From Peptococcaceae bacterium (lineage in GTDB: Bacteria > Bacillota > Peptococcia > DRI-13 > PHAD01): 59,125 nt of DNA. Location: positions 1-59,125 of the forward strand of contig JANLFJ010000018.1 of the NCBI GenBank assembly GCA_024655825.1, in the 5' to 3' direction. The notes under the pieces were generated by a model. It did not search any database and was not told the origin of the DNA. It worked only from the letters and a program-made list of their open reading frames with translations. Positions 1 through 8,550 of the stretch are shown one piece after another; position 1 is the stretch's first letter, and every line of letters begins with the position of its first letter. The translations under genes and the position numbers were made by a program.

Positions 1-669
1 GATGCCAACACCATAGCGATATGTTTTGTTTGGGGTAACTGTTGTATCTACGGCCTTATGTGGCATATCATCTGCCAAATGCGAAGTAACGATATCATCA
101 ATCTGCTTCACCGTTTTGGTGTTTCCTGGGCCAGCCAGGTCCTCTACAAGCCCTTCTGCATAGAGTTGGGCAGCTGCCTGGGCGGCATCCGCTTTTGCCT
201 GAGCTCCTTCAGGAGTTTCGAATACCAATGACTGCTCAATAGTAGCACTAACATTAGCTGCATTTCCTATAAGGGAAACAATATCAACCTGTTTTTCCAG
301 AATCTCAGCCCCGCCGCCAGCTGGGATATATTCAGCCAGAGCACCGGCATTGCCATAACAATACAGAATTTCTCCCAAGTCCGGATCCGTAGCAAAAAGG
401 CCAAGCTCCCGCCAATAAAAGCTGGTCGCCAGCCCCTGATTAGATAAAACCCCTCCAACTACGGCTTTGCCACCTGGTAAGGTTTTAAATTTATTTAGAT
501 TGATGCTTTTTACTTCATGAACCAGGGCAGTTAAGTCTGCAATTGCTTGCCCGCCAAGCTCCCCATCACCTACTCCTATGCGGGTAAAATTAAGCTGTAT
601 CCCTGTCTGGGCTTTAGCTTGTAATGCCCTGCCCCGATTAGTGAAAAATAAACCACCACCAAAACTCAT
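1..669 (-). CDS. Phage tail fibre / tail-collar fibre protein, N-terminal part (truncated by window edge)
   Basis: The frame is open from ATG at 669 to base 1, giving 223 residues with no stop, so the C-terminus lies outside the window. The start (MSFGGGLFFTNRGRALQAKA) and the following IGVGDGELG segment resemble the N-terminus of P2 gpH-type tail-collar fibre proteins, the part that docks to the baseplate. Residues from about 150 are Ala/Gln rich and probably helical. It follows gpI directly, as gpH does in P2. Host-binding domains would be in the missing part. The family call rests on N-terminal resemblance plus position. Confidence 0.75.
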   Translation of the reverse strand, partial: MSFGGGLFFTNRGRALQAKAQTGIQLNFTRIGVGDGELGGQAIADLTALVHEVKSINLNKFKTLPGGKAVVGGVLSNQGLATSFYWRELGLFATDPDLGEILYCYGNAGALAEYIPAGGGAEILEKQVDIVSLIGNAANVSATIEQSLVFETPEGAQAKADAAQAAAQLYAEGLVEDLAGPGNTKTVKQIDDIVTSHLADDMPHKAVDTTVTPNKTYRYGVGI

Positions 670-672
670 CTT

Positions 673-1233
673 CTACACCACCTGTTCTATTATGAGATAA
701 TCGCCGATTTGAATAGCAAAGCCAGAATAAAACGGAAACTCTGCCGACATTAAAATTACTACCGCTTCCAACCGCGCTACACCTTGTTTTACTTTTTCCA
801 CAGCATTGGCGAATCGCTCGGCTTCCTCACCCATTACCGCAAGATTACTTGTTATTACTCTAAAATGTGGATATGTACTGCCATATTCGTACCATGCCTC
901 CATGTAGCCATCTCCGAAATAATCCCGAACCACCTGGTTGACTGCGTATGGTGTACCTAAATACATATGGACCTTATCGCTGTTCTTTATTAGTGCCCGT
1001 TTTACCTCAACAGATGCCGATGCATCATACCAATCAATATGCAACTCATAGGCAAGTTCATCCAGTATTTCTTCCGACAGATTATCCACCCTGGCCAGCA
1101 GCACGCATTTATCAATCTCATTAGCTACTTGCTGTAATTGTGGGGTTAGAACTGCACATAAGGCCTGGGTAGTTTTATCATTCTGCATAGCCAAGGTTTG
1201 CAGTTTTAAAAGATCAATGTCTTTTAAATCCAT
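673..1233 (-). CDS. Phage tail protein I (baseplate, gpI-like)
   Basis: This is a P2 gpI-like baseplate component between baseplate J and the tail fibre, the conserved J-I-H order. An upstream in-frame ATG exists at 1260, but GAGGTG lies six bases before the ATG at 1233, so that start (MDLKDIDLLKL) is preferred; an ATG at 1239 is also possible. The core segment ending in LAYELHIDWYD is typical of the family, in which an N-terminal helical part precedes a conserved L-A-x-x-L-H-V-D-x-W-like motif. Either start keeps the gene within a few bases of the J stop at 1244. Confidence 0.82.
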   Translation of the reverse strand: MDLKDIDLLKLQTLAMQNDKTTQALCAVLTPQLQQVANEIDKCVLLARVDNLSEEILDELAYELHIDWYDASASVEVKRALIKNSDKVHMYLGTPYAVNQVVRDYFGDGYMEAWYEYGSTYPHFRVITSNLAVMGEEAERFANAVEKVKQGVARLEAVVILMSAEFPFYSGFAIQIGDYLIIEQVV

Positions 1234-1243
1234 TTTCATCACC

Positions 1244-2452
1244 TCATAGCAGTCCACCATAGATTACAGTCACAGTACCGGTAGTGGCAACCTTGTCCTT
1301 ATCCACTGTAGTATAGACTGGAGATGTTATATCGATCCGACAAGCTTTTGCTGTCAATACCAAATTACGCAAATAGTCAGGATTAATCGCCCGGCCCATC
1401 TTCCCATTCTGCCAGGCTTTATACTGTTCTACCGCCCCACCCGTGCCTTCAATAGCATTTTTTATTTGTGTTTCAAGCGTCGAATCATCTTTACTAATGT
1501 AGTAGGTGAAAGCGATATCATAAGAGACTTGGGCTGGAGCTTCTACTGTGACATTGTCGGTCATAGGTCTAGTCTTTTCACCATTACAAACAGCTAAAAC
1601 TTTGTCCAAGATAGCCTGGGACGGCAACTCTCCATCTTTCATTAACACCGATATTTTTACTTTTCCAGCCGGTATCTCGGTATAAAAAGGAGTAGGATCT
1701 ACTGCCGGGTATGCTGCTTGGAATGCAGCTAGGTTAAATTCTTTAATCGTCTCGGGGAAGGTAACAGCCACATCCTGAATATTTGCATCGGCGCTTTTGG
1801 CCCTGGCTATATATCCATCCCTGGGACCGGCCGTAGAAAACTTACTCGGTGCTTCCCGTATTCTCTCACGGTATCCGGACCAAACATTCACGCCGTCATC
1901 GTCCGCTTCGATATCAGCTCCTCCGGATGATGTATCAATGTTTACCACACCAGCCACAAAAGGGATTTGATCAACAAGCTGATTTATCTGTCCTGGAACA
2001 AACCCATTATGAGCTGCCCCCGCCACAGTAGCTTCGGCTATCACATCTCCGGTTGTAGCTCCGGCAGGAATGACTAAGACCTGTTTGGTGGCAAAGTATA
2101 AATTGTTGTCGGGTGTAGCCCTGGTGCCAGCAGGAATAGTGATATGGCTTCCTTGGGCGCTGGACAGATTGAAACGTAGAGTAACCGTGGATTTTTGCGC
2201 TGGCAAACGAGGGATATCGGTACGCTCTCCCAGGGCATCTAATACTTTTCCTCGGGCATATCGTAGAAGGTTCTGCCTTCCGGTGTCGTTCAGGCTGTTA
2301 TACAGAGATACTATCACTTGAGCTAGTTGCTGCAGGAATATTCTCCGTTCATCCCCAGGGTAAAAGGGCTCGCCCAGGGCTTTTTCAAAATCGTTGATTA
2401 GACTATTAAGTATCTCTTCAGCATTTCCATTAATAAAAGTGATATCACTCAT
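1244..2452 (-). CDS. Baseplate J family protein
   Basis: The 402-residue product matches baseplate J proteins (P2 gpJ / T4 gp6 class), the wedge subunits that form the ring of a contractile-tail baseplate. Recognisable parts are the N-terminal helical segment (GEPFYPGDERRIFLQQLAQ), the RLPAQKSTVTLRFNLS strand region with an IPAGTRA motif near residues 107-113, and the central YRERIREAPSKFSTAGP segment. Its ATG overlaps the stop of the gp25-like gene by four bases, indicating translational coupling. Length is normal. Confidence 0.9.
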   Translation of the reverse strand: MSDITFINGNAEEILNSLINDFEKALGEPFYPGDERRIFLQQLAQVIVSLYNSLNDTGRQNLLRYARGKVLDALGERTDIPRLPAQKSTVTLRFNLSSAQGSHITIPAGTRATPDNNLYFATKQVLVIPAGATTGDVIAEATVAGAAHNGFVPGQINQLVDQIPFVAGVVNIDTSSGGADIEADDDGVNVWSGYRERIREAPSKFSTAGPRDGYIARAKSADANIQDVAVTFPETIKEFNLAAFQAAYPAVDPTPFYTEIPAGKVKISVLMKDGELPSQAILDKVLAVCNGEKTRPMTDNVTVEAPAQVSYDIAFTYYISKDDSTLETQIKNAIEGTGGAVEQYKAWQNGKMGRAINPDYLRNLVLTAKACRIDITSPVYTTVDKDKVATTGTVTVIYGGLL

Positions 2453-2748
2453 ATTTCAACCACCACCCTGGCTGTTATATTCCCTTCCTGATCAATCCCT
2501 ACTAGCATTACATTTTTAACCTTAGCCCTTGGCTCAAAAGTGCTCACTACCCTATATACTTCTGCCGTATATAATACAAAAACCTCTTCAAGAGGCTTGT
2601 CTAAGATGTCAGGATTGATACCCATTAATCGATTATAGGCTACTTCGTACTGAAAAGTTTTGATTAGATTAGCAACATTCTGCAATATTCTGTTGTTACC
2701 CTTGGCATCCCAGGCTAAAGGTGCATTCGAATCAATAATATATTCCAT
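2449..2748 (-). CDS. gp25/gpW-like baseplate wedge protein
   Basis: A 99-residue protein directly upstream of baseplate J, where P2 W or T4 gp25 homologues sit. The N-terminus (ILQNVANLIKTFQYEVAYNRLMGINPDILD) is typical: a helix, then a short segment containing an R that bonds adjacent wedge subunits. The C-terminal half alternates charged and hydrophobic residues as expected for a small beta sheet. GGAGG lies upstream of the ATG. The enzyme-like name lysozyme often given to this family is not supported; the role is structural. Confidence 0.78.
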   Translation of the reverse strand: MEYIIDSNAPLAWDAKGNNRILQNVANLIKTFQYEVAYNRLMGINPDILDKPLEEVFVLYTAEVYRVVSTFEPRAKVKNVMLVGIDQEGNITARVVVEI

Positions 2749-2753
2749 GCCCC

Positions 2754-3302
2754 CTACCTCCTCATGTTGGTATTAGTTCTTTTGTTTGCTTCCTTTTCAT
2801 CTGGGGACAACAGTATAGCAGATATCTCATCCTGAACATTAACCTTGCTTTTAATCCCCGGCGACTTTGAACCGCTGCTACCGCCAGCTTCCTTTTTACC
2901 AGGCCTGACGTATTCCTCAAACTCAAGAGCAAGGGTAAGGCCTTGGATATGCCCGGAGTTGTCTATTCTGACATTGGAAGGGGTTATGGTTTTAAGCAAC
3001 CATTTATTTTCTCCTATCGGTTTACCGCCCAAAACAAAGATATCAGGTACGCCTTGAGCCAGAATCTGCTGCCAATTTTCCCATTCTTGCCGGGGATTTA
3101 TCCCGTTTCTTTCTTCAAGAGATAGGGAAAAGGACATTGTATCCAGCCCCTGCCCTTTGATGTAAGTTGACGGTTTTTTTCCGTCAACCTCCTGGGCATC
3201 AGTCTGGAGTAAGGCAGAATGACTAAAATCATTGAAGGTGTAAATTTTAGAAACATCTACCTGGAATATCTTGTTTCTGAATATAGCTATCATATAACTC
3301 AC
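2754..3302 (-). CDS. gpU-like tail/baseplate protein
   Basis: A 182-residue protein with a central region (DTMSFSLSL, then a PRQEWENWQQIL helix and FVLGGKPIGENKWLLKTI) resembling P2 gpU-type tail proteins. The C-terminal 45 residues are Lys/Gly/Ser rich and look disordered. The GTG start at 3302 overlaps the previous stop as GTGA; an internal ATG at 3293 is an alternative. In P2, U lies next to X and D; here the gene is between the V-like and W-like genes, so the exact structural role is uncertain. Confidence 0.55.
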   Translation of the reverse strand: MSYMIAIFRNKIFQVDVSKIYTFNDFSHSALLQTDAQEVDGKKPSTYIKGQGLDTMSFSLSLEERNGINPRQEWENWQQILAQGVPDIFVLGGKPIGENKWLLKTITPSNVRIDNSGHIQGLTLALEFEEYVRPGKKEAGGSSGSKSPGIKSKVNVQDEISAILLSPDEKEANKRTNTNMRR

Positions 3303-3493
3303 CCACTCAATCTGGCCAATATAGCCCCTTCTGTTTTACTCCACATGCCGACAACAACGACATCCCCCACAGCCAGCAATTCGCTTATATGCTCGCTGAT
3401 GGGTAGCAGCATAGTAACCAAGTTGTCATTATCCGGAATAGTAACCCGGGCTTTTCCTTCTTTTAGCTCTGAAACTATTCCTCGTAATATCAT
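3299..3493 (-). CDS. Small beta-rich baseplate protein, gpV/spike-like
   Basis: A 64-residue protein whose alternating hydrophobic pattern (GIVSELKEGKARVTIPDND, then LAVGDVVVVGMW) suggests a small OB-like barrel such as the N-terminal domain of gpV or spike-associated proteins. It lies between the gpD-like hub and baseplate proteins, where the spike gene is expected, but it is far shorter than gpV and lacks the needle region. The ATG overlaps the previous stop (TAATG) and GGAGGGG lies five bases upstream. Confidence 0.5.
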   Translation of the reverse strand: MILRGIVSELKEGKARVTIPDNDNLVTMLLPISEHISELLAVGDVVVVGMWSKTEGAILARLSG

Positions 3494-4404
3494 TAGTACC
3501 CCTCCAGTGGGCGTCTAAGTTTTAGTGTAGTTTTCTCTGCCATAAGATCATGCAGGATTTCCTCGCAGAAGTATTTGCCATCAGCCATACCCATGTCTTT
3601 TATTTCAACCATATTCCCAGCTGCAATTCCCGGTTCAAATTTAATCCTGCATCGGCCACCGGCATAGCTTTTATTTAGGTTTCTCAAGATACCGGCAGAG
3701 AATCGTTTTGCTTCCCCGATTGAATCAATATATAGTTCACCATTTATTTTTTTTACCGGACCAAATACAGGATCCTGAGTATCAGCCTTAATAGTTCCGT
3801 AACTTATCTGACAGGCAGAAAATACCCTGGTGGAATGATTCCAAAAGCAGTAATCATCATCAAAGTCCGAGCGATATAGTGTTTTGACAGGCGCTTCCTT
3901 TTCCATGGCACGTTCATCAAACACTACCAAGCTCTTATTAGTAACCTTAAGGGAATAACCTTCCAGTCTGCACCTTTCTGACAGAAACTCAATATCAGTT
4001 TGGTTTATCTGTTCTACACGCCTATATAAGTGGTTTTCAATTCCATAAGTCTTAATGGTTAGTCCATACCGTCCAGCCACTTCCTGGATAAGTTCCATTA
4101 AACATATACCCTCCCAGGACCGGGAATAAGTTGTCTTGGCCTGTTGAGGTACAGACAAGGCCTGCAGTATAAAATAGCCAGAAATAATCTCCCAAGAGTC
4201 AATGTACATTTCACCCGAGGAAAAACCCATCTTACTTAGTTCAATTCTCTGATTTTTCTCTGGCTTCCACTTACTCCACAGGCCCTGCGTATCGTTAAAC
4301 CGTATAAATAGACTATCCGCCCGGCCACCGGCAGCATCGACAATAATTGCTTTATTTATTTCTACATCTTTGGTAATGTCTGTGCCTTCATAAAGTAACC
4401 GCAT
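3493..4404 (-). CDS. gpD-like baseplate hub protein (phage late control D family)
   Basis: A 303-residue protein of the gpD / T4 gp27 hub type, which forms the trimeric hub between tail tube and spike. Supporting segments are the N-terminal beta region (GTDITKDVEINKAI), a QTDIEFLSERCRLEGYSLKV stretch typical of the family centre, and the YAGGRCRIKFEPGIAAGNMVEI C-terminal part. The frame extends to 4422, but GAGGTG at 4411-4416 places the start at the ATG of 4404. It follows the LysM-like gpX gene, as in other myoviruses. Confidence 0.8.
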   Translation of the reverse strand: MRLLYEGTDITKDVEINKAIIVDAAGGRADSLFIRFNDTQGLWSKWKPEKNQRIELSKMGFSSGEMYIDSWEIISGYFILQALSVPQQAKTTYSRSWEGICLMELIQEVAGRYGLTIKTYGIENHLYRRVEQINQTDIEFLSERCRLEGYSLKVTNKSLVVFDERAMEKEAPVKTLYRSDFDDDYCFWNHSTRVFSACQISYGTIKADTQDPVFGPVKKINGELYIDSIGEAKRFSAGILRNLNKSYAGGRCRIKFEPGIAAGNMVEIKDMGMADGKYFCEEILHDLMAEKTTLKLRRPLEGY

Positions 4405-4409
4405 TGATT

Positions 4410-4622
4410 TCACCTCTTCCAAGGTGGTAAAGTATCAGGTGCTGCATCATCGACGATTGGTATTTTCAGTTCTATACCGGCCGGGAAAACGATAATGTCG
4501 GCATATTGCGGATTAGCCTGGATAAGCAGGGAGGCCTTCATCTCATCATTATAAGCATCCAAAGCCAGGATGTCCCAAGTGTCGCCGGCCATGGTTTTAT
4601 AAACAAAATAATCAGTAGCCAT
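4410..4622 (-). CDS. Tail protein X, LysM-like
   Basis: A 70-residue protein with a LysM-like pattern: a Y-x-V/T start, GDTWDILALDAYND, LIQANPQYADIIVFPAGIELKIP. This is the gpX / gp53-C type that stabilises the baseplate hub or tube junction. The ATG at 4622 has GGAGAGG about seven bases upstream and overlaps the tape-measure stop, so it is preferred over the longer frame from 4646. Confidence 0.82.
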   Translation of the reverse strand: MATDYFVYKTMAGDTWDILALDAYNDEMKASLLIQANPQYADIIVFPAGIELKIPIVDDAAPDTLPPWKR

Positions 4623-6045
4623 AAGACACCCTCTCCTTCCCGGCAAAATATCTTTCCATGATGGCTATGATTCTTTCTTCCATCTCTTCTCCGGCTTGGG
4701 CTGCTGCTTGCTTAATTACTCCCGGATCTCCGCCTGGTGCATGGATGGTAATCGGCATATCTATCTTAATTTGAGGCCCCACGCCTACTCCTAACATCTG
4801 AGCAGTTTTGGACAACAACCCGATACTCCGCTGATCGCCAGGTTTAATAGGTATGGCCATTTCCGGGCCAGCTTCGCCGAAAATAGAAGGCTTTATTGCA
4901 AGGCCACCCTGGGCAAATCCTTCTAACGCAGGGGTATTTTGATTTCCGCCACTTATTAATCCTTTTACCTTCGAAGTAACTTTTCCTATACCATCCAAAA
5001 CGGGGCCCAGGAACCCTACCAGCTTTTCGATGATGGGAACAACAATTTCGATTGCTTTACTCAGTACAGTACCGATAATATAAGCAACATCACCAATAAT
5101 AGGTGCTACTTTTTGTATCAATGGAATAAGTGTTTGAACTAAACTTACAACAGGTTTTGCCTTCTCTATTATGATAGCTAAGGCATTGCTTACTTTTTCC
5201 CCTGCTTGTGAGCCATCTATCCGTGAAATTACATTGTTGACTAAAGACAGACCCTTAGCGACAACCGGAATAACTCCCTGCATTATCTGCGATGATAATT
5301 GTTTATAGTTCTCTCTCAATAGCTTTTGTTGGTTAGCAAAACTGTCTTGAGTCCGCTGGAAGTCGCCCTGGGCATCCTTAGTAACTTCCATCAAGTATGC
5401 ATAGCGCAGCATAGTTTGCGACGCCTGGTCCATGGAATTATATGCTATGGTGATCCCTTTCGAAAGAGCAAAAGCTTCAAGGTTTGCCACGCTCATATTT
5501 ATCCCAAGCTGCTTAAGTGGCTCTGTCTCGCCAGATATGCCGGATCTAATCTTTTCAAAAGCTTCTTCCGGATCCAGGTTATAAAATGAAGCCATGTCTC
5601 CGGCCAGGCCCACCATGTCGGTAGATAGTTTCAGGACGCTCTCATCTGCAAGTCCGGACGATTTCAACATAGCTCCCAGGGTACCAGTATATCTTTTTGC
5701 TTCGAGTTCAGACAAACCATAAGCCTTCAAGGCTTCCTTTGACCATTTATTAATCTGACCCGCATCCTTGCCGAAAGTAACATCTACCACGTTTTGGACT
5801 TCCTGGAGATCTGAGGCTAGTTGTAGAACTTGCTTTCCGGCATTAAATAAAGCCCCGGCTACTTTAGATACAACCTGGGCTCCTAATACACCTTTGAAAA
5901 CCCCACCGGCAATGCTGCCGGTTTTTTTCATTGTGTCTTTCAATTTATTAGTCTGGCCAGTAGCTTTAAGGAGAGCGCTTTGAAGGGATGGATCGACCTT
6001 GCCAGCCAAGGTAATTAAAGCTTTTATTTCCTTTTGTGATGCCAT
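4612..6045 (-). CDS. Tail tape measure protein (short)
   Basis: A 477-residue tape measure protein, which sets tail length and occupies the tail lumen before DNA ejection. The N-terminal half contains the conserved core of TP901-type tape measures (VDVTFGKDAGQINKWSKEAL, LEAKRYTGTLGAMLKSSG, a stretch around residues 90-190). The C-terminal half has hydrophobic helices (about 280-350) and a Gly/Pro-rich tail (FAQGGLAIKPSIFGEAGPEMAIP). It is short for the family, so the tail is predicted to be short. The start lies inside the frameshifted extension of the chaperone gene, the usual arrangement. Confidence 0.88.
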   Translation of the reverse strand: MASQKEIKALITLAGKVDPSLQSALLKATGQTNKLKDTMKKTGSIAGGVFKGVLGAQVVSKVAGALFNAGKQVLQLASDLQEVQNVVDVTFGKDAGQINKWSKEALKAYGLSELEAKRYTGTLGAMLKSSGLADESVLKLSTDMVGLAGDMASFYNLDPEEAFEKIRSGISGETEPLKQLGINMSVANLEAFALSKGITIAYNSMDQASQTMLRYAYLMEVTKDAQGDFQRTQDSFANQQKLLRENYKQLSSQIMQGVIPVVAKGLSLVNNVISRIDGSQAGEKVSNALAIIIEKAKPVVSLVQTLIPLIQKVAPIIGDVAYIIGTVLSKAIEIVVPIIEKLVGFLGPVLDGIGKVTSKVKGLISGGNQNTPALEGFAQGGLAIKPSIFGEAGPEMAIPIKPGDQRSIGLLSKTAQMLGVGVGPQIKIDMPITIHAPGGDPGVIKQAAAQAGEEMEERIIAIMERYFAGKERVSYGY

Positions 6046-6528
6046 ACCTCTTCATCGCCTCCTTCTGCATTTTATCGGCCATATCAAGTAAGTCCAGATA
6101 TAAGTCTATAAACTCATGAACAGTCATCCTCATGTAAAAATGGATTGGAGTCCGAGTAAATATACAGGCATCTAAAGCTGCTTTTCTGAATTGCTTGCCT
6201 CGCCAGCCGGCGAATCCTCGGCGTCCAATCCTAATAAAAAATTTTTTGCCAACTCTCGAGCTTTAAGTGCATCTCGGCCAGTTAACCTTAGATAGTCCGA
6301 AACATCAGTTCCTTTATTTGCTTTGGCGGCCGAATACGCAAAGAAATAGCTATGCCATGTCATATTGAGCTCCTCAGTTGTTATGGTGACACAGCCCTGT
6401 TCTGTCATGTATTTTTCAGCATTAACCATATCCTGTAAAGTCATGGCATCAAAGTCATAAGCAATAGCAGAGACTTCCTCTCCATTGATCATGATAGGCT
6501 TTTTTAGTTCTAACACTTTCTTAGCCAT
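5966..6528 (-). CDS. Tail assembly chaperone, -1 frameshift fusion (G-T / E-E' type)
   Basis: If ribosomes slip -1 at T-TTT-TTA (6241-6235), translation leaves the 118-residue frame and continues open for 89 more codons to TAA at 5968-5966, inside the tape-measure gene, giving 187 residues. I translated the -1 frame by hand and found no stop. Its sequence includes a segment ending in TVHEFIDLYLDLLDMADKMQ, amphipathic like the T part of lambda G-T. The heptamer is in the correct phase (X is a third codon base), and a second canonical heptamer A-AAA-AAT (6247-6241) overlaps it by one base. Lambda G/T and P2 E/E' work this way; use here is inferred. Confidence 0.8.
6172..6528 (-). CDS. Tail assembly chaperone, short form
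   Basis: A 118-residue protein in the tail-chaperone position between tube and tape measure. It begins MAKKVLELKKPIMINGEEV, a beta-hairpin start seen in many tail chaperones, followed by an acidic helical part. It is expected to bind the tape measure while tube subunits polymerise, and is not in the virion. The last 20 codons lie beyond the slippery site, so this is the product of unshifted ribosomes, probably the major form. GGGAGG lies upstream of the ATG. Confidence 0.8.
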   Translation of the reverse strand: MAKKVLELKKPIMINGEEVSAIAYDFDAMTLQDMVNAEKYMTEQGCVTITTEELNMTWHSYFFAYSAAKANKGTDVSDYLRLTGRDALKARELAKNFLLGLDAEDSPAGEASNSEKQL

Positions 6529-6568
6529 AGCTGAATGATTCCTCCCTATAGAGAGAAACGCAGCTCTA

Positions 6569-7075
6569 TTACAGAGCTGCGTTTACTCTTCTCATGTAGT
6601 CCACACCGTCTACCCGGAATATGTTTGCCAATTTATCAATCAACAGAATCTCAACGCCATCCACGACCACACGATACCGCCAAATCTCATATGTCACGCT
6701 GCCTTCGATGGACCCGTTGTTTTCAATGGTTCCACCTTCGGATGATTTCATCACACCTGTGGCAAATACCTTAGACCCCTGAGGCAGCATCTGCCCGTTG
6801 GAATCCATATAGTCTTTTACAAAACGGATCTCGATATTTTGGTTACCTGGTTTTTGCAATCGAAGGACAGACCTGCTTACAGACTTATAAGATATAGACA
6901 GTTCAAGGGAACCAAACTGTCCCGTTGTCGGCATGGCAATAGTTCCCATGATACCAGCACCGTTCATTTCAACAGTTTGCTGTTCGATGTTCGGCAGCTG
7001 AATATTTATCACGTCATCAACTTCGATATCGTTAACTAATACGCGATGGTTAATAATATTGCCGGAACGCATCAT
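6569..7075 (-). CDS. Major tail tube protein (FII-like)
   Basis: A 168-residue tube protein immediately after the sheath, as P2 FII follows FI. The N-terminus (NHRVLVNDIEVDDVINIQLPNIEQQTVEMNGAGIMGTI) carries the family's strand-turn pattern with the conserved E-x-x-G-A-G-xx-G segment, and the C-terminus is an alternating beta region ending near YMRRVNAAL. It would stack as hexameric rings inside the sheath. The ATG overlaps the sheath stop; a second ATG directly follows, so the start may be 7072. Confidence 0.88.
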   Translation of the reverse strand: MMRSGNIINHRVLVNDIEVDDVINIQLPNIEQQTVEMNGAGIMGTIAMPTTGQFGSLELSISYKSVSRSVLRLQKPGNQNIEIRFVKDYMDSNGQMLPQGSKVFATGVMKSSEGGTIENNGSIEGSVTYEIWRYRVVVDGVEILLIDKLANIFRVDGVDYMRRVNAAL

Positions 7076-8535
7076 GCCGCCTCACCACCTTCCAGTAAAA
7101 CTGAAAGCCCGTCGGTAGTATAAGCTACCCAGGCCGTTATTGATTTGCCTTGTGGAGCAGTTGTGATCGGGATATCGAACCGGAAATTTCCTTCAATCAT
7201 GTCATTGGTAGGATTAACAGCCGGGTCAAAGTGGATAGTTGCTCCCAATACCCTTCCTCTAGCCCGCAGCATATCAAGCCACTCCTGGAAGCTGTTTAAA
7301 ATGGTATCAATCTTTTGCCTGTTCCATGTGGCGTCAACTTCCGGCCCGTAGGTTTTCTGAAAAGTATTTAGGATATGATACAGCATCCGCATCGAAGAAT
7401 CAAAAATACTCCTGGGATCGTTATCTGCACCATACTTATACGCACCGGTATGCCCGCCCCATAGTTTCCATTGGCCGCCCCAGAAGATAGCTGTTTTTAT
7501 CCCTTCAGCATTAAGCTGATTAGCCTGCTCCTGATCATAAGAAACAGGCACAATGCCGGAAGCCCCTTTTACAGCCAAACCGGTAATATCCACTCTTTTG
7601 TTACTGGGGGTTTCGGATGGAATATTGTCCTGCAGGTAGTCGGTTCTTTGGGCAGTTACAACGGCAAGGGTAGACAGATGGAATACTCTATCCCCGTTTA
7701 CTGCCAAAGGCCAGCAAGGAGACTCACATTCGGCGTTGTATCCATTGGCGTTTTTCCAGGTGATAGCCTTGGCTCTGGTGTTGGTTTCGGCATCAGCCGG
7801 AATGTCTGTAAATACAAAGGCATACCAGTGACCGTTAATTTTTTGGCTGGCTGCCACTAATGCATCCCTTACCGCCTTTTTATCACTCCAACCGGGAGCA
7901 GCCAGAATAGTGGGGATCTGGTTAAGGTTTTGATACACAAGGCCAACTGCCTGGATCCCGGTTCTGGTCTCATCCGTGATACCGCCAATAACTTCAGTTG
8001 TGGTTACGCTTTCCGGAGTAACTCTGTCATAAGTAACAGATACACTGGCACCCAACCCGCCGGTGAGATCCCTGATTATAACCTTAGAGCCGTCGGGTGA
8101 ATAGAAAGCAGTGTAATCGGTTCCAAAAACCTTTCCGGTTATCGTTATCGAGTCCAGGATAACTTTTTCATCTTTAATTACACCCTGAGAGTTAACAATT
8201 AAGACATTAACTGTAGTGGGTTCTCCACCTTTCATGGTTGCCGGGTCAAGAACATTGACCAAAACAATTGGCCCAATCGGCCCAATAGCAGATTTGAAAT
8301 GAGCATATATGGCCTCGCAAAGCTCATAATCTGCCCAGTTGTCGGAGTAGCCTATCTTGCGCACGGCATCTTCAAAACTGGAGACCAGGATCGGCTGGTT
8401 GACTAACCCTGTATAGTCCCTAATTTGATGCACCGGGGCCCGGCCAAAATATACCGGTAGAGTTGCAACACCGGAAGGCGGCAGCTGCCCGGTTGTTTGG
8501 CCTAACTCCCCATAGGCACCGTGTTTGTAAGGCAT
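7072..8535 (-). CDS. Contractile tail sheath protein (FI-like)
   Basis: The 487-residue product is a tail sheath subunit. The N-terminus (MPYKHGAYGELGQT, then LPVYFGRAP and the VNQPILVSSFEDA region) and C-terminus (GRVLGATIHFDPAVNPTNDMIEGNFRFDIPITTAP) match the insertion and core domains of P2/Mu-type sheaths; the terminal domain forms the intersubunit mesh that drives contraction. It defines the phage as a myovirus. AGAGGTG lies seven bases before the ATG. Length is normal for small myoviruses. Confidence 0.92.
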   Translation of the reverse strand: MPYKHGAYGELGQTTGQLPPSGVATLPVYFGRAPVHQIRDYTGLVNQPILVSSFEDAVRKIGYSDNWADYELCEAIYAHFKSAIGPIGPIVLVNVLDPATMKGGEPTTVNVLIVNSQGVIKDEKVILDSITITGKVFGTDYTAFYSPDGSKVIIRDLTGGLGASVSVTYDRVTPESVTTTEVIGGITDETRTGIQAVGLVYQNLNQIPTILAAPGWSDKKAVRDALVAASQKINGHWYAFVFTDIPADAETNTRAKAITWKNANGYNAECESPCWPLAVNGDRVFHLSTLAVVTAQRTDYLQDNIPSETPSNKRVDITGLAVKGASGIVPVSYDQEQANQLNAEGIKTAIFWGGQWKLWGGHTGAYKYGADNDPRSIFDSSMRMLYHILNTFQKTYGPEVDATWNRQKIDTILNSFQEWLDMLRARGRVLGATIHFDPAVNPTNDMIEGNFRFDIPITTAPQGKSITAWVAYTTDGLSVLLEGGEAA

Positions 8536-8550
8536 ACTTCTTCACCTCTC

